Positions 6,738 to 12,532 of a stretch of 12,532 bases of DNA are shown piece by piece (position 1 is the stretch's first letter; each line of letters begins with the position of its first letter). Made by a program: the position numbers and the translations under genes. Source of the stretch: Oscillibacter sp. (lineage in GTDB: Bacteria; Bacillota; Clostridia; Oscillospirales; Oscillospiraceae); NCBI GenBank assembly GCA_020025415.1, contig JAHHSB010000026.1:1-12532 (forward strand), in the 5' to 3' direction. The notes beneath the pieces were generated by a model. It saw nothing but the letters and a program-made list of their open reading frames with translations. It was not told the origin of the DNA and searched no databases.

Positions 6738-7283
6738 TTAAATTTCCATCCGCTGGCTTTTTTCGCCGGCGTACCAGAGGTTGTAAACCTGGCGGTAGAC
6801 CTGGGCGATCTCCTCCCGGTGGCAGATCATGCTGACCCGCCGGGGAAAGGCGTGCTCCAGCAGGAAGTCCATGATCGCCTTTTCTGCCACGGTGGCGGCG
6901 GCAAAGACGGGATAACCGAACACCCCGGTGGAGATGGAGCAAAAAGCCAGAGATTCCAGCTGCAGCTCCTCTGCCCGGGAAAGGCAGCTGCGGTAACAGC
7001 TGGCCAGGATCGCGGCCTCTCCCGCGCTGCCGCCCTGCCAGACGGGGCCCACTGTGTGAAAAACCCATTTGGCGGGCAGCTGATAACTGGAAGTGACCTG
7101 GATCCCGCCGGGGGCGCAGCTTCCTGCGGCGCGGCAGGCTGCCACCAGGTCAGGGCCGCCGGCGCGCTGGATGGCCGCATCTACGCCGCCGCCTCCGGAG
7201 AGCTGGGAATCGGAGGCATTGACGATGGCGTCAGCACAGAAGCCGGTGATGTCTCCCGTCACAACTTCAAAGCGAGGCTTCAT
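6738..7283 (-). CDS. Macrodomain protein, ADP-ribose / O-acetyl-ADP-ribose hydrolase-like
   Basis: Macrodomains of this MacroD-like type bind ADP-ribose and often remove ADP-ribose or acetyl groups from proteins or from O-acetyl-ADP-ribose. The 181-residue product is essentially one domain. It has GDITGFCADAIVNASD (10-25), the ADP-ribose contact region with Asn22. It also has SGGGGVDAAIQRAGG (29-43) with the catalytic-type Asp35, HTVGPVWQGG (76-85), and the phosphate loop SISTGVFGYP (116-125). The usual NAAN is NASD here, a mild departure. The C-terminal 15 residues are an extra tail. The ATG at 7283 overlaps the stop of the upstream amidohydrolase as TAATG, which indicates translational coupling within one operon. 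The fold call is confident; the substrate is not known. Confidence 0.9.
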   Translation of the reverse strand: MKPRFEVVTGDITGFCADAIVNASDSQLSGGGGVDAAIQRAGGPDLVAACRAAGSCAPGGIQVTSSYQLPAKWVFHTVGPVWQGGSAGEAAILASCYRSCLSRAEELQLESLAFCSISTGVFGYPVFAAATVAEKAIMDFLLEHAFPRRVSMICHREEIAQVYRQVYNLWYAGEKSQRMEI

Positions 7284-8641
7284 TACAGTCTGCGCAGATA
7301 CTCAATGCACTTGCGGTTAGCCTCGGCGGCCACCTTGCCCTCGTCGATGTTCACCAGATGGCCCTCCCGGACCACCACCTTACCGTCGACAATGGTGTAA
7401 TCCACCGCATCCCGCAGGCCCACGGTGGCCAGCATGGACTTGGGATCGTACGTCGCACCTACTAGCTCCAGCCGGCGGGAATCCACCAAGAACAGGTCTG
7501 CGCACTTGCCCACGGCCAGCATACCAATGTCATCCCGGCCCAGCAGCTTGGCGCCGTTCCGGGTGGCCATCTTCAGCACGTCATAGCCGGAGGGGGCGTT
7601 TTTGCCGGAGTGGAGGCGGTGGAGCAGGTAGCACACCCGCATTTCCTCCAGCATGGAGGAGCCGTCGTTGGAGGCAGAGCCATCCACCCCCAGGCCGATG
7701 GTGATGCCGTGCTTGTGCATCTGGGGGACTTTCGCCACCCCGGAGGAGAGCTTCATATTGGAGATGGGGCAGTGGACGATGCCGGTGCCGGTGCGGGCCA
7801 GTTCCCGCTGCTCCTCGGCGTTGAAGTGGATGCCGTGGGCGTACCAGACGTCCGGGCCGGTCCAGCCCACGGAGGCCAGATATTCCAGGGGGCGCATGCC
7901 ATACTGCTTAAGGGTATAGCGGTTTTCGGAAGTGGTTTCGGCCAGGTGGGTGTGCATCCGCACATGATACTGCCGGGCCACGCCCGCGCATTCCCGCAGC
8001 AGGTCCGGCGTGACGGAGAAGGGGGAGCAGGGGCCCAGCACCACCTGGTGCATGGAGCCGAAGGAGGTGTCGTGATAGGTCTCGATCACCCGGATGGAAT
8101 CCTTGATGATCTCATCTACAGTCTGCACAACTCCGTCAGGCGGCAGGCCGCCGTCTTTCTGAGACAGGTCCATCCCACCTCGGGAGGCGTGCATCCGGAT
8201 GCCCAGATGGTCCGCCGCAGCGAACTGGGTACCGATCAGGTCCCCGCAGTTGGGGGGGAAGATGTAGTGGTGGTCAAAGCAAGTGGTGCAGCCGTGCTTC
8301 AAAAGCTCGCCCATACCCACCAAGGAAGACAGGCGGATCACATCTTCATCCAGCCCCTTCCAGATATCGTACAGTGCGGTCAGCCAGTCAAACAGTTCCA
8401 GATTCTGGGCCAGCGGCAGGTTGCGGGAAAAGACCTGATACAGGTGATGATGGGCATTGATCAGCCCCGGATAGCAAATCAGGCGAGTCCCGTCCAGCAC
8501 TTCGTCGGCGGTTCGGTCCAGGTGATTCCCAATGGCCAGAATGACACCGTCTTCACAATATAAATCCACTCGGTTGAGCACGCGGTCAGAAGGATCGCAG
8601 GTTACCAGAGTGTCAATATTTTGAATCAGAAGAGAAGACAT
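7283..8641 (-). CDS. Amidohydrolase, 8-oxoguanine deaminase-like (ATZ/TRZ family)
   Basis: This is a metal-dependent deaminase of the TIM-barrel amidohydrolase superfamily. Its closest recognisable match is 8-oxoguanine deaminase, which would convert 8-oxoguanine to uric acid and ammonia. The 452-residue protein has the metal ligands in order: NAHHH (His64 and His66), HTHLAE (His232), YAHGIH (His269) and GVDGSASND (Asp320). AQNLELFDWLT (78-88) and GGLPPD (164-169) resemble the substrate-loop region of 8-oxoguanine deaminases. The start is ATG 8641, because AAAGGGG (8656-8650) stands eight bases before it. The in-frame ATG at 8659 has no ribosome site. It is first in an operon with the macrodomain gene. 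Alternatives are guanine deaminase, the SsnA type or a triazine-type hydrolase; the substrate needs testing. Confidence 0.87.
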   Translation of the reverse strand: MSSLLIQNIDTLVTCDPSDRVLNRVDLYCEDGVILAIGNHLDRTADEVLDGTRLICYPGLINAHHHLYQVFSRNLPLAQNLELFDWLTALYDIWKGLDEDVIRLSSLVGMGELLKHGCTTCFDHHYIFPPNCGDLIGTQFAAADHLGIRMHASRGGMDLSQKDGGLPPDGVVQTVDEIIKDSIRVIETYHDTSFGSMHQVVLGPCSPFSVTPDLLRECAGVARQYHVRMHTHLAETTSENRYTLKQYGMRPLEYLASVGWTGPDVWYAHGIHFNAEEQRELARTGTGIVHCPISNMKLSSGVAKVPQMHKHGITIGLGVDGSASNDGSSMLEEMRVCYLLHRLHSGKNAPSGYDVLKMATRNGAKLLGRDDIGMLAVGKCADLFLVDSRRLELVGATYDPKSMLATVGLRDAVDYTIVDGKVVVREGHLVNIDEGKVAAEANRKCIEYLRRL

Positions 8642-8679
8642 ATCATACGCCCCTTTCATGATAATGTTTTCTAAATCCT

Positions 8680-8708
8680 AGTATAAGGACTCTTGCTGGA
8701 AAAAGCAA
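8680..8708 (-). promoter_or_regulatory. Promoter of the amidohydrolase-macrodomain operon
   Basis: On the minus strand, TTGCTT (8708-8703) and TATACT (8685-8680) are 17 bases apart, giving a leader of about 30 bases. No operator or riboswitch fits between it and the gene. Confidence 0.65.
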
Positions 8709-8756
8709 ATGTTTCGCTTAAAAACATCAGAAATTTCTTGAGAGAATGGGGAAACT

Positions 8757-8900
8757 ATGGTACGATTTTTGTCAGATGCACTATTGGAAAGCCTGCAAAT
8801 AAAAAGTCAAGCTCCAAAACAGGACTTGATAAAAGAAGCGTTGCAGATAGCCGATAGAAAAATAGGCACAGCAAAAAGCCTCTGCAAAGCACTGGCTTGA
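8757..8900 (+). CDS. Possible small hypothetical protein (47 aa)
   Basis: I do not recognise this ORF. ATG 8757 is preceded by GGGGA at about five bases. The 47-residue product (starts MVRFLSDALL, ends SLCKALA) is lysine-rich and could form amphipathic helices. Codons are A/T-rich at third positions, unlike the flanking genes, so this stretch probably arrived with, or decays alongside, the mobile-element remnant next to it. No promoter stands out. It could be a real small protein, the tail of a truncated gene (the frame is open back to a TGA at about 8738), or chance. Confidence 0.3.
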   Translation: MVRFLSDALLESLQIKSQAPKQDLIKEALQIADRKIGTAKSLCKALA

Positions 8901-8919
8901 AAGGACACAGAGAATGTAA

Positions 8920-9240
8920 TTAAGGGTGCTTTATACGCCCGATGGAACCCGTATCCACAGGCGGAAGATCATCCAATGTGGAGAGGGAATCTCTGACTTT
9001 TGCGTCGTATCATCGCAGAAATTTATTTGCTCCCGCAGGCATGTAGACATAGTGAGATTTACCCTTAGCACGCTTTCGGCCAAGGAACTGGAAACCGGGT
9101 TCGTCTGCGGGTGAACTCTGGAGCAGACACATCATAATGGTGAACAGTGCCTTACGGAGGTAAGGCGAACCTCTTCAACACGCCTGTATGAGAATTTTGA
9201 AATGGATCAGGCCATCTTTTCCCATTGCCGATTCCATCTG
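8920..9240 (-). pseudogene. IS110-family transposase, decayed C-terminal fragment
   Basis: Reading the minus strand from 9171 to 9013 gives an uninterrupted 53-codon stretch. It begins GSPYLRKALFTIM and continues through FLGRKRAKGK and YVYMPAGANKFLR. This matches my memory of the C-terminal part of IS110/IS116/IS902 transposases (Transposase_20), where a KRGSPYLR-type motif is followed by a KxYYVYMTAGANKFLR-type motif. The frame then meets TGA (9012-9010), after which YDAKVRDSL continues what looks like the normal family sequence, so this is a disabling stop. Upstream, another frame gives DPFQNSHTGVLKR (about 9210-9172), consistent with the preceding family region joined by a frameshift and deletions. 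The N-terminal DEDD catalytic part is missing. It is non-functional, and neither element end was identified. Confidence 0.65.
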
Positions 9241-9442
9241 TTTGCTGACGCGAACGCTTAGGCCCTACCTGCACAAATCGAACGCTGCGAGCGGGGGGGA
9301 TGGATGACTGACTTTCCTACGGACGCTAAAGTCCTTGGAGTGATAGCTCAGACCATTACTCTGCCATTCTAACAGCTTAGGCAACGAGATGTCCCATGCC
9401 TATGGCTGGCTACCATAAGTTAAGGGGCAAATATATAGTAAC
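9241..9442. other. Non-coding stretch with no recognised gene
   Basis: About 200 bases lie between the transposase remnant and the serine dehydratase operon. No ORF with a ribosome site or family resemblance is visible. On the minus strand a frame of about 45 codons (9390-9261) is open but carries no motif I know. The octamer GCTTAGGC occurs twice, at about 9256 and 9375. A TATAGT at 9434-9439 could be a -10 for sdaAB, but no matching -35 is present. The stretch may be further mobile-element debris. Confidence 0.4.
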
Positions 9443-9458
9443 AGGAGTGGATGCAGCG

Positions 9459-10136
9459 ATGTTGGATATTTTTGATATTCTGGGGCCCGTGATGGTAGGA
9501 CCGTCCAGCTCTCATACGGCGGGAGCGGTGCGGATCGGTTCCATGGCCCGGACCCTTTTGGGCCAGACGCCGAAAAAGGCCCGGATCTCCCTCCATGGCT
9601 CGTTTGCCGAAACTGGCCTGGGCCATGGCACCGACCGGGCGCTGATCGCAGGGCTGCTGGGAATGCGGCCGGACGATTTGCGGATCCCCAGGAGTTTTAC
9701 CATCGCCCGGGAAGAGGGACTGGAATTTGAATTTCAGGAGGTGCAGCTCAAGGAGGCCCATCCTAATACGGCGGTGCTGGAGCTGGAGTCCGCTGACGGC
9801 GGCCGGCTGAAGCTGCAGGCCTCCTCCGTGGGCGGGGGCCGGATCCATGCGGATTCCCTGGATGACATCGCCGTGGATTTCACCGGCGCTTTCAATACGC
9901 TCATCATCCACAGCCTGGATATTTCCGGCGAACTAGCAGAGGTGACCCGGACCCTCTCTGGCGGCGGGGTCAATATCGCCAATATGAGCCTGTGCCGCAG
10001 CCGCCGGGGCGGCCAGGTGCTGATGGTTATTGAAACGGATGAAAAAGTCCCGTTGCTCCTGCGGGAGCAGCTGCGAAGGATCCCCCATGTGGAGACCTTA
10101 TCCTACTACGAAAAGGAGGATGCATATGGCGCTTGA
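9459..10136 (+). CDS. sdaAB: L-serine dehydratase, iron-sulfur-dependent, beta subunit
   Basis: This is the beta subunit of the Fe-S enzyme that deaminates L-serine to pyruvate and ammonia in the cytosol, an energy and nitrogen route in anaerobic Firmicutes. The 225-residue product begins MLDIFDILGPVMVGPSSSHT, the hallmark N-terminus with the conserved SSSHTAGAVRIG (residues 16-27). HGSFAETGLGHGTDRAL follows at 46-62. The last 80 residues (from about 146, LIIHSLDISGELAEVTRTLS) form an ACT domain, a known regulatory module that may sense serine. The start at 9459 follows AGGAG (9443-9447) by 11 bases. An in-frame ATG at 9396 lacks a ribosome site and would add a non-conserved leader. It overlaps sdaAA by 11 bases. 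The beta-before-alpha order matches other Firmicutes. Confidence 0.95.
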   Translation: MLDIFDILGPVMVGPSSSHTAGAVRIGSMARTLLGQTPKKARISLHGSFAETGLGHGTDRALIAGLLGMRPDDLRIPRSFTIAREEGLEFEFQEVQLKEAHPNTAVLELESADGGRLKLQASSVGGGRIHADSLDDIAVDFTGAFNTLIIHSLDISGELAEVTRTLSGGGVNIANMSLCRSRRGGQVLMVIETDEKVPLLLREQLRRIPHVETLSYYEKEDAYGA

Positions 10137-11013
10137 TTCCATGGTGGAAATCATTGACCGGGCGGAGCAGGAGGGCCTTGCCTTTTGGCAGGTGGTGCAG
10201 GCCGTGGACGTGGAGGAGCGCCAGGTAACGGCGGAGGCCTCCATGGAAAAGATGCGGGCCACCTGGCGGGCCATGCTGGAATCCGACGCCACTTACCGGG
10301 GTGACCGCCGCACCCCCAGCGGACTGGTGGGGGGAGACGGAAAGCGGATGCGCCTCTATACCGCGGAGAATCACACCCTCTCCGGCGGATATATGAGCGA
10401 GGTCATCACCACTGCGTTGTGCATGGGGGAGTCCAACGCCTGTATGCGCAAGATCGTGGCGGCGCCCACGGCGGGCGCCTGCGGCGTGCTGCCGGCGGTG
10501 CTGATTCCCTTGTCCTGGCAGGACGATCTGAAAGAAGACGATATTGCTAGGGCTCTCTACGTGGCCGCCGGAATCGGTGCGGTCATCGGCTTCCGGGCCT
10601 GTATCTCCGGGGCCTCCGGCGGCTGTCAGGCAGAGATCGGCACGGCCTCGGCTATGGCAGCGGGGGCACTGGTGCATCTCCGGGGCGGCAGCTGCCGTCA
10701 GGTCGGCCACGCCGTGGCCATGGCGCTGAAAAACCTCATGGGCCTGGTGTGCGATCCGGTGGCCGGCCTGGTGGAGGTGCCCTGCGTCAAACGGAATGTG
10801 ATCGGCGCGGTGAACGCCGTCAGCTGTGCAGATATGGCCCTGGCGGGGATCGAGAGCCGGGTCCCGGTGGACCAGGTGATCGACGCCATGGGCAGCGTGG
10901 GCCAACATATGCCGGTGGAGTTCCGGGAGACGGCCCTGGGCGGCCTGGCGGCCACCCCCTTCGGACAGGAGGTGAAGGAGCGGCTTCAAAACTGCCGGGC
11001 GTCTAAGATGTAA
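10126..11013 (+). CDS. sdaAA: L-serine dehydratase, iron-sulfur-dependent, alpha subunit
   Basis: This is the catalytic alpha subunit that holds the oxygen-labile [4Fe-4S] cluster. The 295 residues are the usual length. Three cysteines, Cys167 (SGASGGCQAE), Cys209 (GLVCDPVAG) and Cys220 (VEVPC), are spaced 42 and 11 residues apart. This is the same spacing as the cluster ligands of the structurally known single-chain bacterial enzyme. Other family blocks are TLSGGYMSEVITTAL (84-98) and IVAAPTAGACGVLPAVL (110-126). The start at 10126 is fixed by AAAAGGAGGA (10111-10120), five bases upstream, inside the end of sdaAB. The longer frame from 10030 lies within sdaAB and is not used. The 11-base overlap implies coupled translation of the two subunits. 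It is followed by a hairpin. Confidence 0.96.
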   Translation: MALDSMVEIIDRAEQEGLAFWQVVQAVDVEERQVTAEASMEKMRATWRAMLESDATYRGDRRTPSGLVGGDGKRMRLYTAENHTLSGGYMSEVITTALCMGESNACMRKIVAAPTAGACGVLPAVLIPLSWQDDLKEDDIARALYVAAGIGAVIGFRACISGASGGCQAEIGTASAMAAGALVHLRGGSCRQVGHAVAMALKNLMGLVCDPVAGLVEVPCVKRNVIGAVNAVSCADMALAGIESRVPVDQVIDAMGSVGQHMPVEFRETALGGLAATPFGQEVKERLQNCRASKM

Positions 11014-11020
11014 GGCGTTG

Positions 11021-11061
11021 AAAAAACAAGTGACCCCGTCCGGAATCCTCCGGACAGGGTC
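11021..11061. terminator. Bidirectional hairpin between sdaAA and the convergent PAP2 gene
   Basis: The arms 11032-11044 and 11049-11061 pair (GACCC and GTCCGGA with complements, one C/A mismatch) around a 4-base loop. On the minus strand a run of six U follows after five bases (11026-11021), a good terminator for the PAP2 gene. On the plus strand the following bases are only moderately T-rich, so sdaAA termination may be weaker. Confidence 0.7.
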
Positions 11062-11088
11062 GCTGCTTTATTGATGATTGGAAGAAAT

Positions 11089-11775
11089 TCAGGACGGGGG
11101 CGTTTCGTCAGACGGGGGAGTGGAAGCGGCCTTGCTGCCAGGCCTGCGATAGACCCACAAAGCCGCCAGGGCAGAGAGAATGAGACCGCTGACCACATCC
11201 AGCACTGCGTGCTGCTTGACCAGCACCGTGCTCAAGCAGATCAGGGCCGCGAGCACGGTGATGACGGTTGGAACTGCGCTTCGTTTCCGCAGCCGGGGAC
11301 AGTCCCAGGCGGCCAGGGCCGCGCCTACGGCTCCCACCACATGGGCGGAGGGGAAGACATTGGTGTTGGTGTCGATGCGGTACAGAAGCGTAAAGCCGGG
11401 GGTAAACACCCCCTCCGGAGCCAAAAGCTGGGGACGGAGATTCTGCTGGCTGGGAAGGAGAAACCAGATCAACTCACTGAGGAAAAAGGTGATGGCCAGA
11501 TAGGCCATGTACCGGCGGTACGCAGGGGCGTCGCAGCCCAGCAGATACAGCCCCATTCCCACCAGCAGCGGATACCATAGGCAGTAAAACACCAGAAATA
11601 CCGGGCAAAATGGGATGAGCTGGTCAATGGGCAGGTCACTGGACCAGCAGTTCCCGGCGGTATTGCGCTGCTCCAGCAGCAGGAAAAACAACAGGTAAAA
11701 GGGAAGCCACAGGGCGTAGCGCAGAAGCGGGAGCTTCTCTTTTAAGGGGGAAGACGGAAAACTTGTGGGCGGCAT
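11089..11775 (-). CDS. PAP2-superfamily membrane phosphatase
   Basis: This is an integral membrane phosphatase or phosphotransferase of the PAP2 fold, probably acting on a lipid phosphate or pyrophosphate at the outer face of the membrane; the substrate is unknown. The 228-residue protein has about six membrane segments. Motif 1 appears as SQQNLRP (109-115), without the usual lysine. Motif 2 is NVFPSAH with His145. Motif 3 is VLVKQHAVLDVVSG with nucleophile-type His189 and Asp193. The IDTNTNVFPSAH version resembles the inositol-phosphorylceramide-synthase-like PAP2 proteins common in Firmicutes. The last 15 residues are a polar Pro/Ser-rich tail. The start at 11775 is chosen because AGAGG (11785-11781) is five bases upstream; the longer frame from 11835 has no ribosome site. 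It is monocistronic and convergent with sdaAA. Confidence 0.87.
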   Translation of the reverse strand: MPPTSFPSSPLKEKLPLLRYALWLPFYLLFFLLLEQRNTAGNCWSSDLPIDQLIPFCPVFLVFYCLWYPLLVGMGLYLLGCDAPAYRRYMAYLAITFFLSELIWFLLPSQQNLRPQLLAPEGVFTPGFTLLYRIDTNTNVFPSAHVVGAVGAALAAWDCPRLRKRSAVPTVITVLAALICLSTVLVKQHAVLDVVSGLILSALAALWVYRRPGSKAASTPPSDETPPS

Positions 11776-11802
11776 GAGATCCTCTTTTCTGAAATGGGAC
11801 AG

Positions 11803-11817
11803 ATAGGGATAATATAG
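11803..11817 (-). promoter_or_regulatory. Possible extended -10 promoter of the PAP2 gene
   Basis: On the minus strand TGCTATATT resembles an extended -10 element (TGn followed by TATATT), about 30 bases before the start codon. No good -35 hexamer lies 16-18 bases further upstream, so this is tentative. Confidence 0.35.
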
Positions 11818-11872
11818 CAGATTTTCCGGGCACAATCCGTCGAACAGGCGGCTGAAGCGGAAAATTCAACAG

Positions 11873-11900
11873 AAATGCCCCGGGATGTCCCGGGGCATTT
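11873..11900 (-). terminator. Hairpin terminator after the permease gene
   Basis: A perfect inverted repeat, AAATGCCCCGGGA (11873-11885) with TCCCGGGGCATTT (11888-11900), lies 30 bases past the permease stop. The T-run after it on the minus strand is short (TTT then CTGTTGAATTTT), but the stem is very stable. It separates the permease operon from the PAP2 promoter. Confidence 0.75.
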
Positions 11901-11929
11901 CCGCATTCTGATCCGGGCAGGGAAAAGCG

Positions 11930-12532
11930 TCAGCGCTCTTCCCGGAAATAGGCCAGACCCAGACTGGCAGGGGGCTGATTTTCCCGCTTTCTGCGCAGGG
12001 AAATGATGATCAGCACCGCAATGGTGACCAGGTACGGGAGCATTTTGAAGATCTCGATGTCCTTGCGGGCCAGACCCGGAATGATCAGGTATACCCAGAA
12101 CAAAAAGCCGAAGAGATAGGAACCCCAGATAGCGTTGACCGAGCGCCAGGTGGCGAAAATGACCAGAGCCACCGCCAACCAGCCCAGGGACTCGATGGTG
12201 CCGTCGTTGGCCCAAGTGCCCTTAATGTAGTCCATGGTGTAGTACAGGCCGCCCAGGCCGGAAATGCCAGCGCCGATGCAGGTGGCCAGGTATTTGTTGC
12301 GGGTGACGTTGATGCCCGCAGCGTCGGCGGTGGCGGGATTCTCGCCCACGGCCCGTAGGTTCAGGCCCATGCGGGTGCGGGTCAGGAACCAGTGCATAAT
12401 GATGGCGACCACAATGGCCAGGTAGACCATGAAACCGTAGTTGAACAGCAGCTTGCCCACTGTGCCCAGACCGGACAGGCCGGGAATGGTGGTGCGGTAA
12501 GCGGCGCTGGTGGCGGACACGGAGATCTGGCC
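11930..12532 (-). CDS. ABC transporter permease, nucleoside/BMP-type (NupQ-like), partial
   Basis: This is a membrane subunit of an ABC importer of the branched-chain/simple-sugar permease superfamily (BPD_transp_2). The 200 residues present are the C-terminal part; the N-terminus lies beyond 12532. At least five hydrophobic segments are seen. Between them a cytoplasmic loop reads RTRMGLNLRAVGENPATADA, followed by AGINVTRNKYLA. This is the ATPase-contact loop in the form typical of purine-nucleoside permeases such as NupQ/YufQ, whose partner is a BMP-family lipoprotein. The GTG at 12520 is internal (codons continue upstream), so it is not the start. The basic tail RRKRENQ fits a cytoplasmic C-terminus. 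It is the last gene of its operon, given the terminator after it. Family call firm; nucleoside specificity inferred. Confidence 0.85.
   Translation of the reverse strand, partial: GQISVSATSAAYRTTIPGLSGLGTVGKLLFNYGFMVYLAIVVAIIMHWFLTRTRMGLNLRAVGENPATADAAGINVTRNKYLATCIGAGISGLGGLYYTMDYIKGTWANDGTIESLGWLAVALVIFATWRSVNAIWGSYLFGFLFWVYLIIPGLARKDIEIFKMLPYLVTIAVLIIISLRRKRENQPPASLGLAYFREER

Noticed and set aside
7610..8563. Plus-strand frame of 317 codons
   Set aside because: It is antisense to the amidohydrolase, is rich in Gly/His/Val, and lacks a ribosome site or motif.
8926..9114. Plus-strand ORF of 62 codons
   Set aside because: It is antisense to the transposase remnant, whose minus-strand frame shows recognisable family motifs; the plus-strand product shows none.
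9149..9166. Perfect 7-bp inverted repeat GCCTTAC/GTAAGGC
   Set aside because: It falls within the codons for SPYLRKA of the transposase remnant and has no T-run, so it is probably chance.
11071..11580. Plus-strand ORF of 169 codons
   Set aside because: It is antisense to the PAP2 gene, whose PSAH and H/D motifs and ribosome site mark the real strand.

Overview
The window looks like a chromosomal segment of a high-GC, low-oxygen gut Firmicute, most likely a Clostridia/Oscillospiraceae relative (Flavonifractor/Lawsonibacter-like). This rests on the strong G/C bias at third codon positions, a methionine T-box leader, the two-subunit oxygen-sensitive Fe-S serine dehydratase, and sigma-A-type promoters with 17-bp spacers and AGGAGG-type ribosome sites. 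The genus is inference; no rRNA or marker gene is present.

Left part (1-3.4 kb). A truncated metN (methionine ABC importer ATPase) runs off the left edge on the minus strand. It is preceded by a complete T-box riboswitch with an AUG specifier, so uptake is tied to uncharged tRNA-Met. Facing the other way is a DUF368/PopT-type undecaprenyl-phosphate translocase. It ends in a bidirectional hairpin shared with a convergent PLP enzyme of the 'methionine gamma-lyase family/aluminium resistance' group.

Middle part (3.4-8.7 kb). A short region with a doubtful small ORF and a broken membrane-segment frame is followed by an RluA-type pseudouridine synthase (minus) and a divergent ABC-F ATPase of the Uup/YfmR type (plus). 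Their promoters have overlapping -35 boxes, so two ribosome-related genes share one control point. Convergent to the ABC-F gene, across another strong bidirectional terminator, is a two-gene operon: an 8-oxoguanine-deaminase-like amidohydrolase followed, with a TAATG stop-start overlap, by a macrodomain ADP-ribose-hydrolase-like protein.

Right part (8.7-12.5 kb). About 0.7 kb of different composition holds a possible 47-residue ORF and a decayed C-terminal fragment of an IS110-family transposase. Then comes sdaAB-sdaAA, the beta and alpha subunits of iron-sulfur L-serine dehydratase, overlapping by 11 bases. Convergent to it is a PAP2-family membrane phosphatase. The window ends in a truncated permease of the nucleoside/BMP-type ABC transporter family (NupQ-like).

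Most of the window is ordinary housekeeping and nutrient metabolism. The points worth a second look are the methionine T-box, the shared -35 divergent promoter, the coupled deaminase-macrodomain pair, and the mobile-element scar. I found no CRISPR array, tRNA, rRNA, phage module or clearly novel system.
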